Assembly (NCBI RefSeq): GCF_937871865.1
Contig: NZ_CALMPD010000009.1
Location: 1 to 57,656, forward strand
DNA: 57,656 nucleotides
DNA from: an uncultured Legionella sp.
GTDB taxonomy: Bacteria; Pseudomonadota; Gammaproteobacteria; Legionellales; Legionellaceae
Direction of reading: 5' to 3'
In this document: one piece after another, positions 24,602-33,618 of the stretch
Layout of the letters: every line of letters begins with the position of its first letter
Numbering within the stretch: the stretch's first letter is position 1
The notes under the pieces: model-generated
Told to the model about the DNA's origin: nothing
Databases searched by the model: none
What the model saw: only the letters and a program-made list of their open reading frames with translations
Made by a program: the position numbers and the translations under genes

Positions 24602-26026
24602 ATGAAGAAATTTTTTGCCTCAAGTGCATTCATCTGTTTTTTGACGCTGATGTGTCACTCAGCAGATGCAGGATCTCTTGGAATAAACAATGCCGATCTC
24701 CTAGACAGCATTCTTGTACGTTTTGCAAATACTGCATCAGGGTGGGGAAAGCGACTGGTTGAATTGGGCACCTGGTTATTTTGGGGATTAACCTTAATCA
24801 GTATGGTATGGACTTACGGGTTAATGGCTTTAAAAAAAGCGGATATTGGCGAATTTCTTGCTGAAACCGTACGCTTTTTTGCAACCACGGGTTTTTTCTT
24901 GTGGATTCTAAGAAATGGTCCTGCGATTGCAACGGCCATTATGGATTCGTGTCGAATGATGGCATCACAAGCCTCTGGACTTAATAAAGTGGTCTCCCCT
25001 TCAGGAATTATTGACATAGGTTTTGATATTGCATCCAAGGTAGTTGATAAATCATCCATTTGGTCTCCCGCCACATCCACTGTGGGCTTATTAATTGCCA
25101 CCGTGATTCTTATCGTGCTGGCCTTAGTCAGTATCAATTTATTAATCATCCTGATTACCGGATGGATTCTGGCCTATGGCGGGGTGTTTTTATTAGGTTT
25201 TGGTGGTGGTCGTTGGACTCAGGACATTGCGATTAGTTATTACAAGATGGTTTTAGGCGTAGGTGTAGAGATGTTTGCCATGGTTCTTTTAGTCGGAATT
25301 GGCAAGTCCTTTATCGATCAATATTACGCCGCCATGGGTAATGACATGGCCTTTAAAGAACTGCTGGTGATGTTAGTCGTGGCCATCATTCTCTTACTTC
25401 TTATGGATAAAATCCCGTCTAAATTAGCCGCCATTGTAAGCGGTGGAGGAGGCGGTGGCGGCGGTATGGGTGGGTTTGGGCTTGGAGCTGCACTTGGTGC
25501 TGCTGGTATGGCCGGAGCCATGGCGTCCGGTGCTGCAGCTTCGGCAATGGGTGCGGCTACAAGCGCTGCAGGAGGAGGATCTGCCCTAAAAGCAGCGTTT
25601 CAAGCCGCTCAAAGCACTATGGCAGACAGTTCATCAGGAGGAGGTAGTTCCTCAGGACTTTCAGGTGGGAGCCTGGCAAGCGCCATGGGAGGTGCCAGTC
25701 GAATGGCAGCGCTTATGGGATCTCAATTAGCATCAGGGGCAGCTCAAACCGTCAAAGATAAATTCGATTCCATGAAAGAGTCCGCTTGCGCCCGGATTTC
25801 TGAAACCTTTGGTGGACAGGTCGCACAATCCATCAATGACATGAACGATAGCGGCTCAGGTGGAGAGAACACGGTTCAAATGCCAAAAGATGCCAGTAAT
25901 GACAGCGCTCCTGATTTTAGTGGCGACAGTCTAGGTGCAGGTAACGTGGTGAGCATAGCCAGTCAGAATGAAGAAGTAGCTCATTTTGTCAATCAATCTC
26001 CACGTATTGATGCGGGGGATGAATGA
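24602..26026 (+). CDS. trbL: TrbL, inner-membrane channel protein (VirB6 family)
   Basis: This 474-residue protein starts at ATG 24602. A signal-like first segment is followed by about six membrane helices (to residue about 275), then a long low-complexity tail rich in Gly, Ala and Ser (GGGGGGGGMGGFGLGAALGA and following). This is the TrbL/VirB6 layout. It should form the inner-membrane path for DNA. Its stop overlaps the transglycosylase gene by ATGA. Confidence 0.9.
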   Translation: MKKFFASSAFICFLTLMCHSADAGSLGINNADLLDSILVRFANTASGWGKRLVELGTWLFWGLTLISMVWTYGLMALKKADIGEFLAETVRFFATTGFFLWILRNGPAIATAIMDSCRMMASQASGLNKVVSPSGIIDIGFDIASKVVDKSSIWSPATSTVGLLIATVILIVLALVSINLLIILITGWILAYGGVFLLGFGGGRWTQDIAISYYKMVLGVGVEMFAMVLLVGIGKSFIDQYYAAMGNDMAFKELLVMLVVAIILLLLMDKIPSKLAAIVSGGGGGGGGMGGFGLGAALGAAGMAGAMASGAAASAMGAATSAAGGGSALKAAFQAAQSTMADSSSGGGSSSGLSGGSLASAMGGASRMAALMGSQLASGAAQTVKDKFDSMKESACARISETFGGQVAQSINDMNDSGSGGENTVQMPKDASNDSAPDFSGDSLGAGNVVSIASQNEEVAHFVNQSPRIDAGDE

Positions 26027-26622
26027 TAGCGATTGATTTACCTCCACAGATTGAAGAGCGCGTGGTGTGCTCCATTATGGCTGCCGTGAAATATGAAGTG
26101 CCTGCGAACATCGTTCTGGCTGTTGCTGAAAAAGAAGGGGGAACACCGAAACAGTGGGTTAAAAACAGCAATGGGACCTTTGATGTCGGCTCCATGCAAT
26201 TTAATACCACCTACCTTAAAGATTTAAAAAAGTACGGCATTACCGCGGACGACGTAGCACAACCAGGCTGTTATTCCTTTGATTTAGCCGCTTGGCGCTT
26301 GCGTGGGCATTTGCGTCATGACTCTCAAGACTTATGGACCCGGGCTGCCAACTATCATTCCAGAACCCCTAAATACAACCAGATTTATAGGGAAGATTTA
26401 ATTAAAAAAGCAGCCAAATGGGGGCAATGGTTAGAGGTGCGTTTTCCAACCTATGGCGTGACCCAACCGGGTAGTGCACCACTACGAGCCATTCATACCA
26501 GCATAGCGGTACCGCAACCGCTGAATAAACCAACTAAAAGTGAGACGGTTTACGTCAATCGTAACGCACTAAAGGCATTAGATGCCTTTTATACATCAAA
26601 CCCGATGCGAGGTTTTTCATGA
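26023..26622 (+). CDS. trbN: lytic transglycosylase of the conjugation system (TrbN/VirB1-like)
   Basis: This 199-residue protein has an SLT domain: VLAVAEKEGG (likely catalytic Glu38), then FDVGSMQFNTTYL, the usual GxMQxN motif, and AANYHSRTP. It should open the cell wall to let the channel assemble. I see no signal peptide, so it may be exported through the channel or by another route. It is coupled at both ends by 4-nt overlaps. Confidence 0.88.
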   Translation: MIAIDLPPQIEERVVCSIMAAVKYEVPANIVLAVAEKEGGTPKQWVKNSNGTFDVGSMQFNTTYLKDLKKYGITADDVAQPGCYSFDLAAWRLRGHLRHDSQDLWTRAANYHSRTPKYNQIYREDLIKKAAKWGQWLEVRFPTYGVTQPGSAPLRAIHTSIAVPQPLNKPTKSETVYVNRNALKALDAFYTSNPMRGFS

Positions 26623-28550
26623 GACAACACAGCCAGTATAAAAGTGGTCCAGAAGGTAGGAATCACCAAGCACGACACAGCAAATCAATACCCTTATTAG
26701 CAATCGCCTCCCTTGCGACTGGCCTTCAAGCTGCCACTCAATACCTTGCTTATCTTTTTGATTATCAAGACGCTTTAGGTGCTTCATGGAACCATGTCTA
26801 TCTACCCTGGTCAATTGTTACCTGGTGGCAACAAGGATATGTACTTTATCCCCAGCAGTTTACCACCGCAGGAAGTCTGGGTGCCATGCTCACAGCGGTT
26901 GGCTTAATAGGGTGTGCCATGTTGAAGCGGGTGGCGCAAAACTCATCAACAACCAATGCACATTTGCATGGCTCAGCCCGGTGGGCCAATCGAAAAGACA
27001 TTATTGAATCAGGTCTTTTAGGTACCGAGGAAGGGGTTTATGTAGGAGCCTGGGAAGATAAAAACGGCCAGCTCCACTATTTACGCCATAATGGACCTGA
27101 GCACATTTTGACTTATGCCCCGACTCGCTCAGGAAAAGGACTGGGGTTAGTTTTGCCTACTTTACTGTCCTGGCCTCACAGCGCACTCATTACCGATTTA
27201 AAAGGGGAGCTTTGGGCGATGACCGCAGGATGGCGAAAAAATCACGCGAATAATAAAGTGATTCGCTTTGAGCCAGCTTCTTTAAAGGGTTCTGCCCGCT
27301 GGAATCCTCTGGATGAAATTCGAATTGGGACAGAATATGAAGTGGGTGATGTCCAAAATTTAGCAACGTTGATTGTTGATCCTGATGGCAAAGGCCTTGA
27401 GTCTCATTGGCAAAAAACCTCTCAAGCCTTATTAGTTGGTCTCATTCTTCATGCCTTATACAAACTAAAAAATGAGGCAATTCCTGCACATTTCCCAAAC
27501 ATCGACCGCATGTTGGCGGATACCCATCTCACCGTTTCAGATTTATTAAACGAAATGACACAATACCCTCATCAAAATGGGCTCCCTCACCCCGTCATTC
27601 ATGCAGCCGCTAGAGACATGATTGACCGACCTGAAGAAGAAGCAGGCTCAGTATTATCCACCTTAAAATCCTATCTCTCGCTTTATCGCGATCCGGTTGT
27701 TGCACGAAATGTGAGCGCATCTGATTTTAGCATCAAAGACTTAATGAACCATGACCAACCTGTAAGCCTTTATATTGTCACCCAACCAAACGATAAGGCA
27801 CGTTTGCAGCCGCTAGTTCGCGTACTCATCAATATGAGCGTACGTTTACTGGCAGATAAAATGGAGTTTGAGCGCTTCCTTCCTGAAACCTCATTTTGGC
27901 AACGATTTTTAGTGCGCTGTACTCTGCGTCCTGAATCATCACACACGGTGCGTACCAAAAAAACCTACAAACATCGACTCTTAGGCATGATTGATGAATT
28001 TCCAAGCCTTGGAAAACTCGATATTCTGCAAGAGTCTCTTGCCTTTGTTGCAGGCTACGGCATTAAATTTTATCTGATTTGCCAGGACATTAATCAACTC
28101 AAAAGCCGTGAGAGGGGTTATGGTCCTGATGAAACCATTACCTCTAACTGCCACATTCAAAATGCATTTCCTCCTAACCGCCTCGAGACTGCGGAGCATC
28201 TTTCAAAACTCACGGGACTTACAACCGTGATTAAAGAGCAAATCACCACCAGTGGCCGACGTGCGGGGCTTATGTTAAGTCAGGTATCACGCACTATTGC
28301 CGAAGTGCAACGTCCTTTATTAACTGCTGATGAATGTTTACGCCTTCCTGGACCTAAAAAAAATTCAATGGGTCTGATTGAGCAGGCGGGGGACATGGTG
28401 GTTTATATGGCCGGATTTCCTATGATTTATGGCAAACAGCCTTTGTACTTTAAAGATCCTGTTTTTACTGCTCGCGCAGCCCTTGCCCCTCCCGCAATAA
28501 GCGATACCTTGCGTCAGAGTCTTAGTACAAATGAGGAAATTCATTTATGA
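26619..28550 (+). CDS. traG: TraG, type IV coupling protein (VirD4 family)
   Basis: This 643-residue membrane ATPase would bring the relaxosome to the Trb channel. Two N-terminal membrane segments (about 25-50 and 85-108) precede GSARWANRKDI. Walker A APTRSGKG lies near 167-175 and ITDLKGELW follows. Walker B LLGMIDEFPSLG lies near 452-463, and QDINQLKSRERGYGPDETI is near 490. All are standard TraG/VirD4 landmarks. It lies between trb genes and traF, as one transfer operon. Confidence 0.93.
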   Translation: MRQHSQYKSGPEGRNHQARHSKSIPLLAIASLATGLQAATQYLAYLFDYQDALGASWNHVYLPWSIVTWWQQGYVLYPQQFTTAGSLGAMLTAVGLIGCAMLKRVAQNSSTTNAHLHGSARWANRKDIIESGLLGTEEGVYVGAWEDKNGQLHYLRHNGPEHILTYAPTRSGKGLGLVLPTLLSWPHSALITDLKGELWAMTAGWRKNHANNKVIRFEPASLKGSARWNPLDEIRIGTEYEVGDVQNLATLIVDPDGKGLESHWQKTSQALLVGLILHALYKLKNEAIPAHFPNIDRMLADTHLTVSDLLNEMTQYPHQNGLPHPVIHAAARDMIDRPEEEAGSVLSTLKSYLSLYRDPVVARNVSASDFSIKDLMNHDQPVSLYIVTQPNDKARLQPLVRVLINMSVRLLADKMEFERFLPETSFWQRFLVRCTLRPESSHTVRTKKTYKHRLLGMIDEFPSLGKLDILQESLAFVAGYGIKFYLICQDINQLKSRERGYGPDETITSNCHIQNAFPPNRLETAEHLSKLTGLTTVIKEQITTSGRRAGLMLSQVSRTIAEVQRPLLTADECLRLPGPKKNSMGLIEQAGDMVVYMAGFPMIYGKQPLYFKDPVFTARAALAPPAISDTLRQSLSTNEEIHL

Positions 28551-29095
28551 AACGACTGGCAAAAAAAGCAAGCATGATGGTGGCCATCGCAAGCTTAATC
28601 TTCATTTTTTTAACTGGACTTCTCACTATCAGTGGCGCTCGGTTTAATACCTCCAGAAGTATTCCACTAGGCCTTTATTGGATAACCAAACACCCCATTC
28701 AAAAAGGAGAGTGCGTTCTATTTTGTCCACCACAAAAAACCATCTTCCAAAAGGCATTAAAACGGGGATATATCCATTCTGGTTTTTGTCCTGGTGGCTT
28801 TGGTTACATGATGAAACGTGTTCTAGCTTCGCACAATGATGTCGTATCCATCAATCCATGGGGTGTCTGGGTAAACAATCGGTTCGTAGAACATAGTGTT
28901 CCGTATCCAACAGATGAACAGGGGCGACCATTGCCCGAACTGACTCTGCGCCAAGTCCCATTAAAAAATTCTGAATTACTGCTGATGACCGACCAAAGCG
29001 ATCTGTCCTTTGATGCGCGGTATTTTGGCCTCATAAAGCGTTCTCAGGTTAAGGCGGTTATTAAACCCATCCTCACTTGGGGATCTACTTCTTAA
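28547..29095 (+). CDS. traF: TraF, pilin-processing serine peptidase (S26 family)
   Basis: This 182-residue membrane protein has one N-terminal membrane segment, then RSIPLGLYWI with catalytic Ser38, and YMMKRVLASHNDVVSI with the likely general base Lys90. These positions agree with TraF of RP4 within one residue. TraF trims and cyclises the TrbC pilin. Its start overlaps the traG stop by ATGA. Confidence 0.9.
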   Translation: MKRLAKKASMMVAIASLIFIFLTGLLTISGARFNTSRSIPLGLYWITKHPIQKGECVLFCPPQKTIFQKALKRGYIHSGFCPGGFGYMMKRVLASHNDVVSINPWGVWVNNRFVEHSVPYPTDEQGRPLPELTLRQVPLKNSELLLMTDQSDLSFDARYFGLIKRSQVKAVIKPILTWGSTS

Positions 29096-29108
29096 AAAGG
29101 AACAAACC

Positions 29109-31148
29109 ATGCGTTTATTTATTGCAGAAAAACCATCCGTGGCTAGTGCGCTAGCCCAAGAGCTTGGAGTAACGGGTAAAGGGGAGGGCTATATTGAATG
29201 TGGCACTGATAAAATCACCTGGTGTTTTGGCCACATGCTGGAATGTGCTGAGCCTGATGAGTACACCGCCAATGACGTTCCAAGGCATCCTAAAACCGAT
29301 AAAAAAATATGGCGAGTTGATGAACTGCCCATCATCCCAGCAACCTGGATTATAAAACCAAAAGATGAGGCCAAAAAACAACTTAAAATCATTGGGCAAT
29401 TGCTCAAAGAGGCACAGCTCATTGTTAATGCTGGAGACTCCGACAGGGAAGGGCAGCTCTTGATTGATGAAATCTTAGAATACTTCAATAACCAAAAGCC
29501 TGTAATGCGTTTTTGGGTGTCTGCTCATGATTCCATCTCGTTGCAACGCGGATTCGCGTCCATGAAAGACAATGCACACTATAAAGGATTAAGTCTGGCC
29601 GCACTCAGTCGAAGCCGTGCGGATTGGTTAATTGGCATGAATTTAAGTCGTGCTTATACCTTAAGTGCTCAGCGTGGCGGGTGTAATACTTTACTGACGG
29701 TGGGACGCGTACAAACACCAACCCTAGCCTTGGTTGTTGCCAGGGACCGAGAAATTGAGGCCTTTAAATCAAAGGATTATCATACCATCAAGGCTGCGTT
29801 CCAGGTTGAAAACCATGCCTTTTTAGCGACCTTTCATGCAGATGAACATCAGCAAGGTTTAGATTCTGAAGGTCGTTTGATTGATCCTGATATTGCCAAT
29901 CAAATCCTTAGTCAAGTGACAGGCTACTCGGGATTAATTACCCAATACACCAAAGAACCTTCGATGAAAAACCATCCCCGTGCTTACTCTCTATCAGATA
30001 TTACCTTAATCGCCTCCCAAAAATGGGGCTATACAGCTTCTGAGGTACTTGATGCCTGCCAATCCTTATATGAGACGCACAAACTCACAAGCTACCCTAG
30101 AACCGATTGTGGGTTTTTACCCGAATCCCAATTCAATGATGCACCAAAGGTTTTAGAGGCTCTAAAACAGGTTAATCCTGAGTTGACTGCGCTTATTGAA
30201 CGGTGTGATACGTCCACTAAATCAAACACCTGGGATGACAGCAAAGTAGGGGCACATTATGGAATTATCCCAACTCAGCATCTGGGCAACAGCTCCCAAT
30301 TAAATGAAAAAGAACGAGCTGTTTATGATTTAATTGTCCGTGCCTATATTGCCCAATTCTACCCCTTACATGAATATCTGAGCACCACAGTTCACATTGA
30401 AGTGAATGGTATGACCTTTAAAACCTCAGGAACAACCATTATTCATAACGGCTGGCGAGATGTGTATGCGGTTGTAGATGAAGAAGAAACCGCAGGGACT
30501 AATGAACAGCAAAACCTGCCTGCAATGAGGGTAAATGAAGCAGTGACATGCTTAAAAGCCACCCGAATCGATGCCAAAACCAAGCCACCAGGTCGATTCA
30601 CTGAAGGGACCCTGCAACGAGCGATGGAAAACATCCATAGATATATCGTAGGAGAAGAACATAAAAAAATGCTCAAAGAGGGTGATGGAATTGGCACATC
30701 AGCAACTCGTGCATCCATTATTTCAGAATTAAAACGTCGTGATTTTTTGGAAACAAAAGGGCGAACTATTATCAGTACTTCATTAGGAAAAAGCATCATT
30801 GATGCACTTCCCGAAGTGGTCAAAAGCCCAATTCTAACCGCCATTAATGAGCGTATTTTAAAAGATATGGAAGAGGATGAAACCCTATCGATGGGATTCA
30901 TTGAAAGGCAAACCCAGTTTGTTACGGAATGGGTAAAAAAAGCGAATGGTACAGCCATTCGCATCTCAGGAACTAAAAACGCGCTGACCATTTCCAATCA
31001 ATACAGCTGCTTAGTGTGTGGCAAAGGACTGGTGCGACGCCCTGGGAAAAAAGGATTTTGGTGGTCCTGTAGCGCTTATCCGCAATGCAAAGAGAGCTAT
31101 CCCGATGCAAAAGGAAAACCCGCTTATACCCCAAAAAAATCAAGATAA
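29109..31148 (+). CDS. topB: topoisomerase III (TopB/TraE type)
   Basis: This 679-residue type IA topoisomerase opens with the Toprim motif MRLFIAEKPSVASALAQELG and has DREGQLLIDEI near 118. The catalytic Tyr329 lies in TSYPRTDC. The C-terminus carries a zinc finger (CLVCGKGLVRRPGKKGFWW, then CSAYPQCKES). TraE of IncP plasmids is the same kind of enzyme in the same place. It would relax or decatenate plasmid DNA during transfer. Confidence 0.93.
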   Translation: MRLFIAEKPSVASALAQELGVTGKGEGYIECGTDKITWCFGHMLECAEPDEYTANDVPRHPKTDKKIWRVDELPIIPATWIIKPKDEAKKQLKIIGQLLKEAQLIVNAGDSDREGQLLIDEILEYFNNQKPVMRFWVSAHDSISLQRGFASMKDNAHYKGLSLAALSRSRADWLIGMNLSRAYTLSAQRGGCNTLLTVGRVQTPTLALVVARDREIEAFKSKDYHTIKAAFQVENHAFLATFHADEHQQGLDSEGRLIDPDIANQILSQVTGYSGLITQYTKEPSMKNHPRAYSLSDITLIASQKWGYTASEVLDACQSLYETHKLTSYPRTDCGFLPESQFNDAPKVLEALKQVNPELTALIERCDTSTKSNTWDDSKVGAHYGIIPTQHLGNSSQLNEKERAVYDLIVRAYIAQFYPLHEYLSTTVHIEVNGMTFKTSGTTIIHNGWRDVYAVVDEEETAGTNEQQNLPAMRVNEAVTCLKATRIDAKTKPPGRFTEGTLQRAMENIHRYIVGEEHKKMLKEGDGIGTSATRASIISELKRRDFLETKGRTIISTSLGKSIIDALPEVVKSPILTAINERILKDMEEDETLSMGFIERQTQFVTEWVKKANGTAIRISGTKNALTISNQYSCLVCGKGLVRRPGKKGFWWSCSAYPQCKESYPDAKGKPAYTPKKSR

Positions 31149-31164
31149 ACAAGAGGAACACTCC

Positions 31165-31881
31165 ATGAAAAAACACTTATTTCTTTTAAATATTTGGTTT
31201 AGTTTATTGGCTTACAGCACTGTTGCCACATCAAGTCCTGCATCCATTGAATATGTGAACAGCAAAATTAAAGAAGCTGTTGATACGATTCTCATCCAAG
31301 TGGCTAAGGAAAGCCAAAAAACGGAGTCTAAAATCAATGCGATTCCAGTGGTCACGCTCCACGAGGTAGGGGAGTCCTATCAAGGGGGGATTGTTTTTTG
31401 GGTTGATGAAACCCGACAACACGGGCTAATCGTTGCCAAAATCGATGCAAATCAAGGTGTCGGTATGTCATGGCAAAATGGAGAAAGTGGCGACAAAACA
31501 ACGAATGCTCTTGGCAACGGAGTATATGCAGGTCTATCCAACACCCACTTAATCGTGAGTCAACAAACCATTGACGATCAGGAAGGACGTTTTGCAGCAT
31601 TGAGCGCTCAAAGTTTTTCTGTCCTATCCGATGGGGTTTCTGCGTGCACTGAGAATGAATTATGTTATGGCAACTGGTATTTGCCCTCGTTAAACGAATT
31701 ACATCTTCTAAGAGCCAATCTTTATGACAAAGGGCTTGGAAATTTTTCACCCAATCTTTATTGGTCCTCAACGGAAGCAAGCGTCAACCAATCGTTCGCT
31801 TTAGATTGGATCACTGGTGAATCCAGTTCTCTTGATAAATCAAGTACTGAGCCTAAGGTTCGCCCCATTCATTCTTTTTAA
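31165..31881 (+). CDS. secreted DUF1566 (Lcl C-terminal-like) protein, copy 1
   Basis: This 238-residue protein starts at ATG 31165 (AAGAGGA upstream). A signal peptide (to about residue 23) is followed by a short coiled region and a DUF1566-like domain: SYQGGIVFWVDETRQHGLIVAK, then LCYGNWYLPSLNELHLLRANL, then LYWSSTEAS and ending PKVRPIHSF. This domain occurs at the C-terminus of the Legionella collagen-like adhesin and related surface proteins. Paired with a homologue next door, it may help pilus or cell contact. Confidence 0.75.
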   Translation: MKKHLFLLNIWFSLLAYSTVATSSPASIEYVNSKIKEAVDTILIQVAKESQKTESKINAIPVVTLHEVGESYQGGIVFWVDETRQHGLIVAKIDANQGVGMSWQNGESGDKTTNALGNGVYAGLSNTHLIVSQQTIDDQEGRFAALSAQSFSVLSDGVSACTENELCYGNWYLPSLNELHLLRANLYDKGLGNFSPNLYWSSTEASVNQSFALDWITGESSSLDKSSTEPKVRPIHSF

Positions 31882-31897
31882 TTTTAATGAGGAAATC

Positions 31898-32638
31898 ATG
31901 AACAAATCAATTCTTACCATAATGTTATTAACCAGTCTAAATGCCCATGCCAGTCACACCGGCCTTTGGCGAGCAATAGGTGCATTAGGCGGACAAATAT
32001 CGGCCCTTCAAGCTCAAGTCAACCAGCTACCACAACCCATTCATTATCAGGCAGGTCCAGGAATTGAAATTCAAGGAGCTGTAATCACTGCCAAATTATC
32101 CAATCAGCACCATATTGGCGAAGAATATCGCGGCGGTATAGTTTTTTATGTCGATGAAACAGGCCAACACGGATTGATTGCCAGCAAAAGAGATGTTCTA
32201 AGCGATGGAGTGCAATGGCGAAATGGGCCCTCAGGAAACAAAGTAACTAATGCACGAGCAGATGGAATAGGCGCTGGAGAAACCAATACACGAGTCATTA
32301 TTGCAGAGCAAACGATTGATAATCAAAAAGGAACGTTTGCAGCCCTAAAAGCCGTATCCTTTCAAGTTCTAAGTGATGGAATAACGCCCTGCCAGACCCC
32401 AATTGCTAATGACAGCATGTGCTATGGCGGATGGTATTTGCCAGGTGCTTTTGAATTACAACTCATGCACACCCATTTACAAGAAGCCAATCGGTCCTCC
32501 TTTGCGCCAGACCTATATTGGAGTTCAACAGAAGCAAACGCATCCAAAGCCTGGCTCATTAATTTTTCGACCGGAGAATTGGTTGCAAGTGACAAATCCA
32601 ACACGAATGCTCGGGTTCGCGCTATATCCCATTTTTAA
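31898..32638 (+). CDS. secreted DUF1566 (Lcl C-terminal-like) protein, copy 2
   Basis: This 246-residue protein starts at ATG 31898. It has a signal peptide ending near NAHAS and a helical stretch, GALGGQISALQAQVNQLP. Its domain is the same as in copy 1: YRGGIVFYVDETGQHGLIASK, MCYGGWYLPGAFELQLMHTH, LYWSSTEANAS, ARVRAISHF. The two are tandem paralogs 16 bp apart. The conserved Cys in the domain is kept in both. The role is inferred as surface binding. Confidence 0.75.
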   Translation: MNKSILTIMLLTSLNAHASHTGLWRAIGALGGQISALQAQVNQLPQPIHYQAGPGIEIQGAVITAKLSNQHHIGEEYRGGIVFYVDETGQHGLIASKRDVLSDGVQWRNGPSGNKVTNARADGIGAGETNTRVIIAEQTIDNQKGTFAALKAVSFQVLSDGITPCQTPIANDSMCYGGWYLPGAFELQLMHTHLQEANRSSFAPDLYWSSTEANASKAWLINFSTGELVASDKSNTNARVRAISHF

Positions 32639-32666
32639 TAAATGAAACTAAAAAGGATAAAAAAAA

Positions 32667-33296
32667 ATGAAAAAAATACATCTGTTGTTTGCCTTGCTGT
32701 GTGTTTATCTGCATCCATCCTATGCGTGTTCAGATTGTGACATGCCCTTAAGTTGGGGGTTTTCTGGTAGCTTGGGCCTCACTCATTATGATTCTGTATA
32801 TAACAATGATGGGCAAAGCGTCATGGGAAGATTGAGCTTGAATACCCAATACAATCTATCTAGTTTTTTTGCTCTTGGGATAGACGCAGGAATACAAAAT
32901 GGCAATACCATGCGTTTGGATATTCCTAAATCAACCCTGGATGAATTAGGAGGCGAACCAGTCAGCATCCTTGTTAAACCGATGATAGATATTCTGGTAA
33001 CAGCACAAATTACTCCTTTTGAAGACGAACGAATATTTGGTTTTCTCAAAGGAGGAGTGGCCTATCGACAAGCTCAAGTCGATAGAAATGAAGTCAATGA
33101 TTTACCTCAAATCAGTCCAGAGATTCAAGCAGGAATAGGCTATAAATTAAACGACAATTTAGCCATACATATAGAGTATCAACAGGTATTTGGAGGCAAT
33201 CCCGACTATCAGGTGGATTCTTTAACCGAAACGGCGCGTATCACTAATATTCCTACTCAGCAAACAGTATTACTTGGACTTTCAATCCTTATTTAA
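32667..33296 (+). CDS. outer-membrane beta-barrel-like protein
   Basis: This 209-residue protein has a signal peptide ending near SYACSDC and then alternating strands with Gly and aromatic residues: SWGFSGSLGLTHYDSV, FFALGIDAGIQNG, IQAGIGYKLNDNLAIHIEYQQ. It ends in a hydrophobic strand (TVLLGLSILI). This reads as a small 8-strand barrel of the OmpA/OmpW kind. It follows the two DUF1566 genes, with which it may form a surface unit. The family is not pinned down. Confidence 0.65.
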   Translation: MKKIHLLFALLCVYLHPSYACSDCDMPLSWGFSGSLGLTHYDSVYNNDGQSVMGRLSLNTQYNLSSFFALGIDAGIQNGNTMRLDIPKSTLDELGGEPVSILVKPMIDILVTAQITPFEDERIFGFLKGGVAYRQAQVDRNEVNDLPQISPEIQAGIGYKLNDNLAIHIEYQQVFGGNPDYQVDSLTETARITNIPTQQTVLLGLSILI

Positions 33297-33360
33297 TCCG
33301 TAAAAATGAATTAGAGCGTTTCAAAACTAACGGCAAATCACTAATCAAAGGAGTTAACTC

Positions 33361-33618
33361 ATGAACCCGAAAACCCAAACACCAAATGACCGTCATTTAA
33401 ACGTGAAAGCCAATGAAACTCAAGTGTTGTCTGAAAAACTGCTTGATGCACTCACCCCAGGGCTGCAAGTGGAATTTGATCCTGATGAAGCGATGAAAGC
33501 TGGCGCCTTCATTGAGGACGCATTAACTGAAGCGGATGCCAAAGACAGCTGTTTTGATGAAATGGATATCATCAATGCAGGTACTAAAGACATAAACATG
33601 ATTGGGAAGGATCAATAA
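33361..33618 (+). CDS. small acidic hypothetical protein
   Basis: This 85-residue, acidic protein ([28 protein letters not shown]) has no membrane segment and no family I recognise. A good ribosome site (AAAGGAG) lies 9 nt upstream. Its stop overlaps the next start by one base, so it is co-translated with the ArdC-like protein and may assist it. Confidence 0.65.
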   Translation: MNPKTQTPNDRHLNVKANETQVLSEKLLDALTPGLQVEFDPDEAMKAGAFIEDALTEADAKDSCFDEMDIINAGTKDINMIGKDQ

